Shown piece by piece: positions 50,994 through 63,999 of a stretch of 64,000 nucleotides of DNA. The stretch comes from Zopfochytrium polystomum (Eukaryota; Chytridiomycota; Chytridiomycetes; Chytridiales; Chytridiaceae). The first letter of the stretch is position 1; every line of letters begins with the position of its first letter. Made by a program: the position numbers and the translations under genes. The notes beneath the pieces were generated by a model that was not told the origin of the DNA, did no database searches, and was given only the letters and a program-made list of their open reading frames with translations. The stretch is taken from NCBI GenBank assembly GCA_025765615.1, contig JAIVFJ010000017.1, positions 124,001 through 188,000 on the forward strand, given 5' to 3'.

Positions 50994-52538
50994 GAAGCGC
51001 GATCGCCTAGGGTGAAGTGGTTTCGTTGTTATTGCGAATGTTTTTGGGGTCGGGCGTTTTCAGTAAAATCTCCAGCGCAGCAGCTAGTTCTTTCTTGGCA
51101 TTGAGGAAATTTGCTCAGTGTCCCACTGGCTCCGGAAAACCGGAATGTTTCTCCAAATTGCACCACACCAACCCGGAATGAGCAACGAAACCTCGCTGAC
51201 ATAAAAGGAAGCAAGAATGAGCGAGGGCGGCGAATGCTGCCATGCAAAACGACGAGGGAAGAAAAAAAAAAAAAAAGTTGCACATGTTACAGCAGTATCC
51301 CTAAAACTTTGGGTCACACCTGAGAAAGAAAATAAAAACTATTGAAACCAAGAAAAAATGAGGAAAGTGTGAAGAACAGAAGGTTTTGAGAATATTGCTG
51401 TAAACCACTCGTCAAGTTGGAACTGGTGTGTCAAAAGATCACGGCACGGAGGAAAACCATGCTTCCGCACATTTTTGCAGGCACGCCTCGCGGGACTGAC
51501 GAATTCAACAGCAAACGGTGGGATAAGTATCTTGAAGGACGCTTCTTTGGATCAAATCCCAACACGCGCCAATGGTCCTGGGAAGAACAGACAAAAGAGC
51601 TCTCCACGGGGGGAAATGGAAGCCTGGAAGGCCCGAAGCAGGGTAACGGGGCAGTTGAATTTTGGGGGCTTGAAATTTAGTGTGCCGAGACTAGCGTTCT
51701 GCCGGTCGCATCACCAAAAAAGACGTCAGTCCGTGAAGTCGTGAATTGGCCTCAGCTTGACTTGTTCACAATCAGAACTACCTTGACTTCTATTGGGACA
51801 GGAGCCCGAGGGACTTCTGGATAGCGTCGAAAGGTAAAGTACTTGAGGGTGCGCCGCGCCATGCCGCAAGATTCTATCGACAAGGGCGGAAGGTTGTGCA
51901 CCACGAACGATCTAGGAAAAGGCGCTGGCACGCATTGGTGATGGTCGGGGTTCTTTTCTCTTCTCTACGCGCTGGTGGAAAGAGAGTCGGGAGTGAAAAG
52001 TTTGGCTGACGAGTCGGGGGTTGAGGAAGTGGATTGCGACTGGGGGGGGAGGTTTGGTCGTCGGAAGACCTGTTGCACAGTAGAACGGCCGCTTCAACGG
52101 ATTACTTCTGCCGGCATCGTCCATCAGATTCCAGCTAGTATCGCTCACGAGTTGCGCGGAAAGTTGCGGTGATTGGGCAGGATAGGGTTTGCGCGATCGA
52201 GTTGCGGTGCAAGCCCCGAAGCCAGAGACCGACAATCCTACTCTGTCACGTGCCTTTCGGGCCACCAGCCTTTCTTTCTTGCTTCTCCGCTTGCACACAC
52301 GATCGACGCCATCGCTCAACTGCGCAAACGCAATTGCTATGCGACAGAAGAATGTACGGCAGGGGGGTAGGCCGCAAGCAAGTTCGGGAAGGAAGGAAGG
52401 AAGGAAGGAAGGAGGGTGGGCGGGGGGTAGCTTTTACTCAAGCGGTGTGGGTGCGGGTCAACCCACCCCACTTCTCTCTGATTTGATCATCGCCCGAAAT
52501 CGATTGGGTCGTTCAATTTTTTCCACAGTCAGCAGCAA
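50994..52538. other. Spacer between SPT16 and PFK-2/FBPase-2
   Basis: No conserved coding segment seen. It contains a GGAA repeat (52386-52412) about 130 bases upstream of the next start codon. Confidence 0.5.
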
Positions 52539-54758
52539 ATGACAACGACCACGCCATCGCCAGTGGCGGCTGCCGATGCCGCCGCTTCGTCACCGGCTGC
52601 CGGGGTAAGAGCGCGCGCGCCAGCAGGTCCCCTTTTCCGCCCCTTTTCCGCCCTCCCTCGCTTGCCCACTGGAACTCGAACACAACGCACGCACACACAC
52701 GCACTCAGGCGTACACGGGCTCCTTCGCCTTTCCGCCTTGTTCCTTCTCTGACTCTTACGCGTTATCCCAAACGCAGGCGTCCTCCCCAACATCCCCCCC
52801 CTCCATCTCCACTCCCACCGCAGCGCCAACCGCGAGGCTCGTAGTCGCTATGGTGGGCCTCCCCGCTCGCGGAAAAACCTACGTGGCTCGCAAGGCCGCA
52901 CGCTATCTTGGCTGGCTGGGGCACCAGGCCCAGATCTTCAACGTCGGCAACTACCGCCGCCGCATGGCCGGTGCGACCCAAGACAGCTCCTTCTTCGACC
53001 CTGGCCACGGCGAAAATTCGCGAGTCCGCGGAGAGATCGCAGACAAGGCGCTGGAGGATGCCGTCGCGTGGTTGCACCAAGACGCCCCACCAACTGGTGC
53101 CGCGCACGGCGGCGCCGGCCTCGGAATGGGCGCAGGCAGTCAGGAATCGGCCAATTTAGCCGCAGCAGGAGCGTCGTCGGAAGCTCCATCAGCGCCAGTA
53201 GAAGCAGCAGAAGCATCTGCGGCGTCAGCGGCTTCAGCAACGTCTGCGGCTGCGGCGCCAGACCTCGTGCCGCCGTCACCGCGCGCAGCCGCCGCAGAAT
53301 TCGGGGCGCGAAACCATGTCCAGAAGCAGCTCGTGCGCACCGCGCGCGTCGCCATCTACGACGCGACCAACTCGACCCGAGAGCGACGCGGCCGCATCAT
53401 GGCGCGGTGCGAGGCCGCGGACGTGCCAGTGATGTTTGTCGAGATGGTTTGCGACGACGAGGAGATCATCGTGGCCAACATCAAAGAGGTGTGTGCGGCT
53501 TTTGGCGTTTTGTCTTCCGCAATCCCGATTCCTCCCGATACACGATCATGCCACCTGCAGATTGCTGACCCCCCTCCACTTTTCGCATACGTTACGCAGG
53601 TGAAGCTGTCGTCCCCAGACTACGTTGGCATGGATCCCGACCTCGCCGTCAAAGATTTCATGTCCCGAATCAAGCACTACGAAACCAACTACGAACCCAT
53701 CGAACCGAACGAAAGCCCGGCCCTCTCCTACGTTAAAATCGTGAATGTCGGAGAGCAGGTCATTGTCCACCGCGTCAAAGGATATATTCAATCGCGTATC
53801 GTTTACTTTTTGATGAACCTAAACATCACGCCTCGCTGCTTTTACTTTTCTCGGCACGGTGAGTCGGAGTTCAACGTTGCGGGCAAAATCGGCGGCGACG
53901 CAGACTTGTCAGAGCGAGGATGGCAATACGCACGCGCTCTGCCCGGCGTGATTGCGGCACAGCTCGCGGCCGGGTCATCCTCCTCCTCCTCGTCCACAAC
54001 CCCTTCCTCCTCCTCCCCCGCATCTTCCTCCTTGCCCTCCACCACCACCGCAAACGCCGGCACAGCACCACCGCCAATGCAGCTCACCGTCTGGACGTCG
54101 ACACTTCGGCGCACGATCCAAACCGCCAGCTTCCTCCCATTTCCGCAGCTGCAGTGGAAAGCGCTGGACGAGCTGGACTCTGGCGTGTGCGATGGGCTGA
54201 CGTACGACGAGATCGAGGCGGCGTATCCGGAGGACTTTGCGTTGCGGGACGCGGATAAGTTCAACTACCGGTACCGCGGCGGCGAGAGCTACGCGGACCT
54301 CGTGCGCAGGCTCGAGCCCGTCACGCTCGAGCTTGAGCGCCACCACGAGCCCAACCACTCGATCCTGATTGTCGGCCACCAGGCCGTGCTCCGGGGATTG
54401 TACGGGTACTTTTTGAACTATTCGCACGACGAGCTGCCGTATATCAATATCCCGCTGCACACCGTCGTGAAGCTCGAACCCAAGGCGTACGGGTGCCTCG
54501 AGACGCGGTGAGTGCGCAGATTGGGGTTGAGTTGGGCCACTTTTCCTCGTTTTCCTTGCTAACTCCGCCTTTGCCACGCGGCAATCGTGTGTGTGTGCGA
54601 CTACCAGGTTTAAGGTCGACATCGCCGCCGTTGACACACACCGCCTCCCCAAAAACATGACACTGCGCAACTCCCTGTCTCGCCCAATCACGTTCCCTCC
54701 AAACGTTGAGCCTGAGGTGCTGCAGGAGGAAAAGGAGGTTCTGCAAGACGTTGAGTGA
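52539..54758 (+). CDS. 6-phosphofructo-2-kinase / fructose-2,6-bisphosphatase
   Basis: Bifunctional enzyme setting the level of fructose 2,6-bisphosphate, the activator of glycolysis. Exons 52539-52604, 52778-53487, 53600-54507 and 54608-54758, all in frame. Kinase half: P-loop VAMVGLPARGKTYVARK, NVGNYRR, SFFDP, VAIYDATNSTRERR and ANIKE joined to VKLSSPDY. Phosphatase half: CFYFSRHGESEFNVAGKIGG (phospho-His), LDELDSGVCDGLTYDEIE and IVGHQAVLRGLYGYFLNYSH (second catalytic His). Unusual inserts: about 80 low-complexity Ala/Ser/Gly residues inside the kinase domain after ALEDAVAWLHQDA, and a Ser/Thr/Pro insert after the RHGE motif. Catalytic residues of both halves are present, so both activities are expected. 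Confidence 0.95.
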
Positions 54759-57382
54759 ACAATGCTGTGGGTTTCGTGGAGTGCGCTACCACTTTTTTTC
54801 CTTTTGTGGTACGAACATGCAAACTGGGGGGGTCCGTCGCCTTCTTACAGGCGAACAGGCGATGGAGAGTACATTGAAAGCGGTTGCTTTTTATTTTTTT
54901 AAAAAATAAAATCGCCAAAAGTTGTTTGTCGCTGCGTTGGTGGAGTGCCGGGTGAATGTTTGAATTTTTGAATCAAGCGGTGAAAGTGGTGTATCTGGAA
55001 AAGTGTCTCTTTCGACGGGTCTTCTGGCGGGGTGTCCCACCTCGCAGCAAAGCAGCAGACGGTCGACTGCGCCCTCCAACTGTGGCCGGGGCACTTCCAA
55101 ATTCTTACCCTTGACTGCTACTCCGATCTCAATCGCCGGCGGCCCCTCTCCAACACTGTAATAGCTCTAAACAGGCCCGCACACCGACCCCTCCTACCTC
55201 AGTGAACTGCGGCAATCGGTATCTGCACTAACCTGCAAACAGGTGCGCTTCAATTGTGACCTGCGGCCGCCTGCTTGCTCGTTGAGCACGATAGGTTTCG
55301 TTATTTGCCCTTCCTTCATGCGTACCGAACCCCCTTCTTTTCTCTGCGACTCAACGAGGACAGTGTTCCCTGAAGTTGTCGAACCAAATCATTCGTTCAT
55401 ACCCGACGTCGCGGTGAGGCCTTTCAATTCCATTTCCTTGTCCGGTAAACATTCGGCTGAACGGCTTTGCTGCCTTTTGTATTTAACTTTCCACAACAAC
55501 TGCAGCTTGCCGACATCACAATCGTGGTTCGTGACTGTTGTCAATCATGACAGCGTACTTGGACTTCTATGTCTACGTTGCTGGGCAATTGACCCCGACT
55601 GTCCGGCCGCTATTTGAGAACTAACGCTTTGGAAAGTTTGCACGGTGGATTTGACGCTGCTGACACTCCACTTAGACAAACCTCATCCTAAGTGTTGTCA
55701 GGAAGTCGAGAAGCGCAGCCTGAAGGTAGCATTTCCTTCTGTTTTGATGGCAAATATGCCCAAACAGTGCAGCCTAGTTCTTGCCACAGGAACAAAACAG
55801 CTGTGAGCAAACTCTGGCTTGGTTACAACTCGAGGGCCTACAGATCTAATTTGTTTCTGATCCCATCTGCGGTGTCAGATTCAGCCACCAATCTCCAGCG
55901 AGTTCAAGAGGCTGTCTTTGTAACCACAGGGCAATTCTCCTGCCTCCCGACAGGCCTCAAACCAGCCAACCAGTCCACCTGCAGCAGCAGCAACTACCCC
56001 TCGCAGTCCCCACCAGCTGTTTAGCCCATCAATGCCTCTTGGACCAGCAGATAATATTCTAGTTGACCTTGCTGTTACCTACCTGAGGCGGTTGAGTTCT
56101 GGCGCTACTGGGCGGTAGAATCTGCTGGCAGAGCAGCAGTGCAACTACCCTGGCGCGACCTTGCATTTGCCTTCGAGTCAATAATCTTGCAAAGGAACCC
56201 ATCCAGTTCCGTGAGCGAAACTGTTCTGAAGGAAAGATGTGGCAGAGCATTGAAGAATGCCTGTTCTTTACCTGCTTTCACTCAGTTTGTGAAAAGGCCA
56301 AAGCGTTGCAGACATTTTTGGCAGTTGCAGCACGTTGGCAAGAAAGCTGTTCAAGCAAACGCGATAGTTGCAGCCGTTACATCAGCCGAGGAAACCGTGG
56401 AGTCACCCTCACCAAACCACTCACAGCGACGTAACATTCAAAGCTCATGTCACTTTTGGGGCAAGCAAGCTAGGCTGATCTCACAGGGAACAGTTCCACT
56501 GCTTCAACAAAGCCCTACACACTTTAATTGTTCCATGCTCACAGTACAACCAATGCATCAGTGTTTTTGCAAGCTTTCTGGTATATTTGTCATGAGATAT
56601 TGCGCTGGTTCAACTCCATACGAAGTTGGTACTGCACATGCAGGCTATTTTCTCGTGCATTTGAGTAATCAATACCTCCCCAATTGACGGGGAGTGTTGA
56701 AGTTTACCCACACCTTTTAAGATCCTCTGACTTGTCTTCAATAGTAAAGATAAAATTAAGATGGCGTTCAGGCTGGTCCCAGTGTTATCTGCGCTCACGG
56801 GATCTAAAAGGGTGTGCTTGCTGACTACTCACAATGACTGCCCACTTCCTTCTTTTTTTTCTTAATTTTTTTTCCGGCGCCGTTGTTCACCGTGGAATAC
56901 TCTCCACACCGCTGGATCATTGTCTCACAGACATTTGTCCGTTGAACGGAGGGACATGGTCATTCCCACTTCTTCTCTCTTACAGCTCCTTGTGATTCCG
57001 TGTACTGGGTGTTCGGGACGCTGTCCGATCTTTCCTTTTCACTCTTGCTCCCATCAGTTTAGTCAGCTGCTCCTTTTCGCCAAGTTCTCTTTTTTCTTCA
57101 TTTTTTTTTTTCAATGCTTTTGCCCGCAATGAAAACCGGCAATTTGATTCGAAGAAACCGCCCCAGAGGTGCGGATGCTCGCAAAAAGCAGCGGTAACGT
57201 AAGGTGTAGGATAATCATTCGATCCTCTTGAGAGCGACCCAAAAGAAGAAAAAAAATATAATGGAAGAAAGAATAAAAAGAAAACTAAAGCAGATGGCAC
57301 CCAACTCAGAGGGAAACATCGCACATGCTTAAAGGTGGGTTCGACTTCGCTCGCCCGTAAAGCCCAACTCTACGTCGCTGAA
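54759..57382. other. Sparse AT-rich spacer
   Basis: Open frames here (for example 55243-55617 and 56139-56687) have no recognisable motif and lie in an AT-richer island like those at 26-29 kb and 34-36 kb. Nothing can be assigned. Confidence 0.5.
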
Positions 57383-58567
57383 TCAGCTCCTGAGCAGCTG
57401 CGCAACCATGTGGATGCGCTCCACAACTTGCGGGAGGAGCGCGCCCACGCTTTCGTTGATGAGCGCTTGAAAGAACTGGATCGACTCCTCGTCCGTCAGG
57501 TCGAGGCGGAACTTTTCTTGAACCTTGGGGCCGTCGCGACGGTGGGAGAACGACGACGAAACATCAGCAAAAATGCTACGTGGAGGAGATGCAAGCCCAA
57601 CGCCATCCTTGCACACCCCCCCGTCTCACCTTTTGCACTGCCTTATCCGGCTCCAGGGCAATATCCGGCACGTTCGCGCTGACCATCAATGCGAACAAGT
57701 TCAAAATCAGGTTCGCGGACTTGCGCAGGTTGTTGAACGCGATGAAGCAGTAGGACTTGAACTTTTGGTAGTGGGGCGAGGCGGTGCCGCCCATGACGTC
57801 GATGATCTCTTTGGAGAGCTTCATCGGCGGCGGGAACGGCTTGGGGTCGCGTCCAAGCATGTAGCCAAAGTCGATGTGAAAGAGGTTCCCTGCCGGGGCG
57901 ACAGAGAGAGATATGTGGGGTGAGCATTCGAGGTCTGGGAAAACAACTGGTGCCGGGAGGGGAGGCTTCTATTTCCGCTCTCTCACCGTTTGTCGTCAGC
58001 AGGATGTTATCTAGGTGGCGGTCGCCGATGCCGAGGAGGTAAGTGATCACACTGTAGCCAGCTTCTCGGCACCGAGGATCGAGGAAATTAGAATTTGAGA
58101 AAGCGCCTGCCTGACAAAGTACCCACCACAGCTGCGCACGTACGTCTCCATTGCTTGCGCGGGGATATCTTCGTTCGCCCGCCCTTTCAAGAAGGGAGCC
58201 AAGCTGTACCCATTCTCCGCCAAAATCGCCGCGACGGCGCTCGAAGGGATAAATTGGACCATCCCTAACAATGAGAAAGCGCGTGCGTGTCAATGGCGGC
58301 AAAGCAAGCCTGCACTGGAGAGGCGGAGGAAAGGGGGGAAGGGGCTTCCCACCTTGGTCGGAGCCCGTCGCAAGAACCTTGTACGGTGTGAGTTTCAGGT
58401 CGAGGTTTTCTTTGCGGAGGAGCTTATCCATCAGCATGATGATTTGCACGACAAGTTGGTCCTGACGGAGGTCATCGCCGGTTTTGAACATAACCTGCGA
58501 AAAGCGAACGCGAAGAGGGGGTTTGTTGTGAAGTTAGCCCGATTAACCATCGGAAAGGGACGAAGAG

Positions 58568-58609
<42 letters not shown>

Positions 58610-61435
58610 CACCGTACCGGGTACTCTGATCCGTCAAGACACAAAAATGTCAATTTGAGGGGGAACAAATTGCTTTTGAACACCATCGCTTTCTCTGAAA
58701 ACATATAAAGTCGCTTTCAATAGCTGTTCTTCCTTTCGTGATAAATAGCGTACCAGGAATGATTCCAGTAATTTGGACATGCGCATCCAGAGGCAAAGGA
58801 ATCGGAGGGAAAGACAGAAGGCCGTTTTTCGGATCTGCTATGTACGCTTGCAGCTTCTCAATCTGTCATTGCGAGTTGTGAGATTCAAAAGAAAAAAGAA
58901 GACTATCAAAAAGGCACAGCGGAGCACGAGAAGTAGACCATACTCGTCTTGGCCGCGACTCCTTCATCAATCGGACTTCTCTGGAGAGTTTTGCAAGCGT
59001 TCCGACAAGTTCCGACTGGCGCTTGAAAACATCGCGCCGGTGCAATCCATCAGGCACCTATGGGTTTGCGTCAGACACAAAGCATAGCGAGAAATGAAAA
59101 ATGGGGCAAGAAATTCAATCTATCATTTACCTCCGCCATGGCCGCCATGAATTGCGATGCAACCTTGCCGTACATCCGACCAGACTGCTTGTCCTCACAT
59201 TCCACCATCAGATACCTGCGCAATCGAGCGGTTCACGCAAAAAGAAAATTTGTCAACGATTGGGGAACACAGCGAAATGGGCCAACCAATAAAAGTAGTT
59301 TCCAAGAATCGGATTCTTGATAGACCGATCAATCAAGAAGTCCGCCAGGGGTGACTCATAGATCCCGCTTTTTTCGGTGATATTTTCAAACTTGAGCGCC
59401 TGAACAAGCTGGAGAAGGAAGAGTCGGAGATCCTGCAGGTTGTCGGTTGGAGGGTGTTGAGGTCAGGTCACTGCCTCAGCGAACAAAATCTAGAGATAAA
59501 CCCAAAAAACGTGACGGAATGTACCTCGTCGTTTGCTTTCTTCAGCTGCAAAACGGCGTAACCGCGGACCTGCGGGTGTCTAAAAGACTGCCCCAGCAGT
59601 TCCAGCGCGTCTTCGACGTCGATTTCGGCCCATCCTAGTATGAGGTCCACGGCTTGTTTCACCTCGACAGAGTCTTGCCATTCGATACATTTCAAAAATT
59701 TCGTTAAAGCCTGTTGGGTTGTTCAGCTCACGACATGACGTAAAACAGCATGACGGTGTTCACGAGGCTTCTGCAAGGAGAATCACCTTCTTGTTTTGCG
59801 TCAAGTAGAACCGGAACTTCCACAACAGATCTTTCTCCTCTGTCGTCAGATTTTGAGTTGGTGGGTATTTCACAATTTTCTGCACAGCAGCGGTCAATCA
59901 TATGGTCCATCCGCCTTCCCCGGGAATGTTTGATTTGCCCTCACATTCAGATCGTCTCGCAGCTTCGAATTCGGTTTCAAGTCCCTATCCAGCGGTCCGT
60001 TGCGGTGGCTGCGCGCAAGCTTCCTGTGCTTGCTTTCAACTGGGTTGTCCCGGACGCTTTCGGGATCGTCGACCGTCAGGTACTCGGCGTCGAGCATTCG
60101 AGGAAGAACGAACGGCGGAAGGCTGTATTCCTTTAATGGGGTGGAAAAGGTGCGGGGCGAAGTGTGGTCAGATGATTGCCTGCGGACGATTTCAAAGCGC
60201 GCACACCTTTTCGCTGTACACCACAGGGTGATCGAATTGTGGCAGCTCAATGTACAAAAAAAGCTTCTTCCGAGTCGCGTGCTCTTTCTGAATTGCGAGA
60301 AGCAGGCGGAAATGCTCGGTTAGGCGAAAAAATGTAGCGAGAAACCCTCTTATCCCGACCTTGTTTATAGACTCGATCTCTCTGAACACCAAATAGTCCA
60401 TCCAGTCGACGCGCGGCAAGTCTCCCCTCTCGTACTGCCGCATGATCTGCCGATGCGGGTTTACACTTTGAGTAAAAGCGTACCCTCAAACCTTTCCCTC
60501 CTTACCCGTTCCAACCGATCCATCTCACTCGAATCCTCAACCTTCCCCGGCGTCGTCGTCAGCGTGTGTCCATCCGCCTCGCTCCAGTACCACATCTGCA
60601 GCTTGTGCTTGCCCTTTCGCAGCGTGCTTTAGGGGTGAAGAGGGTAAGCGAGGGAAAAGAAAAAAAGGAAACACAGTAAACCATCCGGCCGGCCGGTCTC
60701 TCCCCCAACCCCGGCAGCTCACTTATTCCTGTTAAACAGCGGAACCGCCGCGCCGCCGATAGGCTCCGCGCGGCGCGGGCCGTACGAGTCCCATACGGTG
60801 AACGCGACGAGGGTGGAGAGCGGCAGGTCCTTGTAGCTGACTGGGAAGGTGATCCATTCGTTCCATCTGTGTGTGCGCGCGGGGGGAAGGTGGGGAGCGC
60901 GCCTTCCCTTGGTAAGTGGTGGGGTGGCGGTGCTTGCGCTCCCGACACAGTACCACAGAAGGAGCAATAAAAACAAAACGAGAAGAAAGGGTGATACTCA
61001 ACGCAAGGTGATTCTGAAAGCACCGGTACTGCGTTCGGATCGGCAGCGACAGCGGGGAGTTGTCGGCGAAGAGCTGGCACGAGATGTAGCACTCGGACGT
61101 GTCCCTTTTTTATTTTTATGGAGTATGTTTTTTGGGCCAGTGTAAGCACAAAAACGAATGGACTCGCCGAACGGCTGCGCAAAGAAAGCTCACCTCGCAC
61201 CGACGACGGCGTGATGCCGCAAGAGCGGATCGTCCAGCAGGCTGAGAAAGTCCTTTTGCGGCCGGTGGCCTTCGAGGCTTGCGCTGGGCGTTTAGCGGTA
61301 TCCCGAAAAGTCGTGGTGGTTATTAGGCTATCGTTTGCGTCTAGGGATGAAAGGGAGAGTCGTGGGGTACATTCTGCATCGAACGGGCGCCTCGACTTCG
61401 GAGGCGACGCAGAAGGAAAAGTCCCGAAACTCCAT
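57383..61435 (-). CDS. VPS34: Class III phosphatidylinositol 3-kinase VPS34
   Basis: Makes phosphatidylinositol 3-phosphate for endosomal sorting and autophagy. The start at 61435 gives [20 protein letters not shown]; a phase-2 intron joins it to [21 protein letters not shown]2 domain: [60 protein letters not shown]. Helical domain: [74 protein letters not shown]. Kinase domain: [20 protein letters not shown], the catalytic loop [12 protein letters not shown], the Mg-binding DFG in [19 protein letters not shown]-terminus: [14 protein letters not shown], slightly different from the usual aromatic end. About 14 exons; one intron holds 41 A. Confidence 0.93.
58568..58608. repeat. Poly(A) run of 41 inside a VPS34 intron
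   Basis: On the coding (-) strand this is poly(T), in an intron just upstream of the exon starting near [12 protein letters not shown]. Confidence 0.9.
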
Positions 61436-61802
61436 TTAGGTTCGTTCAACCCGTCGTATTTTCCAGGAAGTGCGCTTGGAAAGTGTGATCAAACGTGAAT
61501 GGACCGATCGGTGCGGAGGCACTGCAAATCTGGGATGCCCCCGTTCTGACTAGTCTGACAAGGAGCCACTTTTCCACCCGCAAACTTGTTCAACCCCACA
61601 CGTTTTTCCTCTCGACAAAAATGCGACAAAACAGATGCGACCAAAAGGTTCAGCGTAGGCAGTTGGAGAGGCACTTCAGGGACGATGAAAGCAACGCTGA
61701 AGACCGAGGAGCACGAAATTGAAGCCACGAGGAAAAGAGAAGCAAAAAACAGAACATCAACAAAGTTCAAACAAAACTACATCAGACTGGCCCAATTTCC
61801 CA
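61436..61802. other. Promoter of VPS34 and 3' flank of the acyltransferase
   Basis: 367 bases between two genes on the same strand. No conserved coding segment. Confidence 0.5.
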
Positions 61803-63292
61803 TCAAAACCCAAAGATCAGCAGCCTCGGAACAAACATCAAGATCCGCCAGTACAGCGGAACCAGCACCCAAACAGCGTACCACGCGCCACCGACGCGCA
61901 GCCAGTCGTATAGCTCCGCTTCTAACCTGACGATCCGCTTGGTCATACCGCCGTGGGCCGCGGCGAGCCGAGCCTCTTCCTCCTTGTCCAAGACCATCGA
62001 GCCCTTGTCAAAGAACGTCGCCAACCGCGCGTCCTTCAGGGTGTACCGGTGGCGCAGCCAGTGGGTGAAGGCCTTCTTCTCCGCTTCGTTGGCGGCGTCG
62101 ATGCCGACGCGGCCGGATGCGAATCCCGCGCTGGCAGATTCGAGGCCGGGGACGGTGGGGATGGGGATCTTTTCAATGTGGATGTGGATGCGGCGCGGGT
62201 ACTTCTTGCGGAAGTAGACGTCCTCCACCAAGTACGAATAGTAGGGAATGTCTGTGGCGTTAAGGCCAGAGTAGCCGACCGTCAGGTCAAACACAGAGTC
62301 AAGCGCGTTGTGCCCCTTCAAGATGAGAAGACAGTGATGGAGGCCGGTAGCGCGGGGAAGAATAACATGCTTTGGATGGTCCGCGATTCCCTCCTGTATA
62401 ATAACATGACACGAGGGGGTGGGTTAGATCCATCCGATGCAATGCAGACGTCCGAAACTCCAAACCATCTATTTCCCCCCACCTTTGCAGCGTGTGCTTT
62501 GGACTTTGCGACGTTCCCCGGCGTGTTCAGCGTTCCCTCAGGGAAGATGTAGAGCCACAGCGGGTTACGCGGGTGGCAGGCGCGCGTGAGGTATTTGGTG
62601 ATGCGGAGCTTGTCAACGTCGGCCTTTTGTTTCATGAAGATCAGCTCGAAGAACCACATTCCCTGGCCAAGAACTGGCAGGAGGCGAAGGTACTCCATCA
62701 GAAGGATCTTGACTTCGCCGTGCGCGCCGCTGGGAGGGGGAAAGCGGGGAGTTTCAGGAAAGGAGATCGGTTGGATGGCGATTTGGAGAACGCGCCACAC
62801 TCGTCGGCGATCCACACCACAGCAAACTACTTACGAATACCAAGCCAAAGCCCACAAGTACAGCCAGTCCGGGTAAATCTGGTGGTTCGCAAACAGCACA
62901 GCCTTCTCCTTCCCGCTCAGCTTATCATAGTCGCCGGTCAGCACCAGGGCGGTACCGGGGCAAAACAGCTCGGTGACGGTGACGGCGACCGATCCAAAGA
63001 TCTGCTCCGTGAGACGGATGTAGGATCGGTAGACGTGGTGGGAGTGGAAGTAGAAGAGGAGCAGGGACGGGATCTGCAGGACGACGATGCCGAGGGAAGA
63101 GATGTAGATGAAGAGGGTGAAGAGGACGGCGCGGATGTAGAACTCGGGGGTGTCCTTTTTGGAGGGGGTGGTTGACTTTGAGGAGGAGGGATCGCCGCCG
63201 CTCGGTGGCGAGGACGAGGAGGGCGACGCGACAGATGAGGCCGAGGCGGCGCTTGGAACAGGCGGGTGGGAGCCGGCGGCGGCGGCGTCCAT
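61803..63292 (-). CDS. Lysophospholipid acyltransferase (LCLAT1/AGPAT-like)
   Basis: Membrane acyltransferase that adds an acyl chain to a lysophospholipid, most like the AGPAT3-5/LCLAT1 branch. Exons 63292-62835, 62729-62483 and 62393-61803 join in frame. A Ser/Pro-rich disordered N-tail leads to a hydrophobic helix (FTLFIYISSLGIVVLQIPSL). The catalytic HX4D is in LFANHQIYPDWLYLWALAWY; IFPEGTLNTPGNVAKSK is the acceptor-binding FPEGT motif. Between them PVLGQGMWFFELIFMKQ matches the branch. The C-terminus has two more hydrophobic segments (WYAVWVLVPLYWRILMFVPR). An in-frame Met lies 36 bases upstream. Endoplasmic reticulum location is expected from the family. Confidence 0.88.
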
Positions 63293-63729
63293 GGCGGAAC
63301 TTTGTTTCCAGAAGGAAAGGGGATCCAACTGTGCGAAGCTGATGCTGCTGCTGGGTGGTGGGTGGGTGGTGCTGGGGTATCGGCCGTTCAGGGGCCCTCG
63401 TCGTTCGGGTGGTCGTGGGGGCGAAGCTGTGAAGGCGCCGACCGATTACGTGTGTGTCAGAAGAAAACAAAGAAAAGAAACGTGGGATAAAAACTCGTGA
63501 AGCCTTTCCCGGTCTTCCGGCGCAAATCGATAACTTCTTGTCCGTGCATTCACTGTATTCACTGTATTCACTGTAGTCACTGTTTTCCACAAACGCGTAT
63601 AATGCATTGCAACGCAGAGCAACAAACACGTCCCTCTGGTTAAATAATACAAGAAATGCCTCACACAAAGAGTAAGAGCGAGTGAGAGTGTAAGAGAGAG
63701 AGAGAAAGGGAGATAAGGGGAGCCAGCAA
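63293..63729. other. Spacer with a 9-base tandem repeat
   Basis: Promoter side of the acyltransferase and 3' flank of the next gene. Contains TTCACTGTA repeated about four times at 63549-63584, then GA-rich DNA. Confidence 0.6.
63549..63584. repeat. 9-base tandem repeat, four units
   Basis: Three exact TTCACTGTA units followed by a variant GTCACTGTT. Confidence 0.9.
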
Positions 63730-63999
63730 TCACGCCCCTGAAAAGCCCATCCACAGTGCCGCAAAGTCAGCATGCGCTTCCGCCTCGCTTGCCCCGCTGC
63801 AAATACCCGGGACAAACGAAGTCCGACGTTGTAGGCCCGATGGCGGCGGCGCCTCTCCGCCCTGTGGTCCAAGGTCCGCGTTTTGCATCGGCCCGTTTGG
63901 GCTCAGTTCCTGGAGGGCGTTCGGAGCTGCGACTGTTGCTGCCAGTGCGGCGGCCGCCGCAACAACCGCAGCGGCGGAAGGCCGGCCGCGCTTGGCGGG
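63730..63999 (-). CDS. 3' end of a gene, unrecognised
   Basis: Open frame entering from the right edge and ending at a stop at 63730-63732. The visible part has an AT-hook-like PAKRGRPS, an alanine-rich run, and ends DFAALWMGFSGA. Composition suggests a disordered nuclear protein; too little is present to name it. Confidence 0.4.
   Translation of the reverse strand, partial: PAKRGRPSAAAVVAAAAALAATVAAPNALQELSPNGPMQNADLGPQGGEAPPPSGLQRRTSFVPGICSGASEAEAHADFAALWMGFSGA

Noticed and set aside
55243..56687. Several open frames in the 55-57 kb island
   Set aside because: No motif, splice pattern or composition supports a gene; stops interrupt every longer reading.
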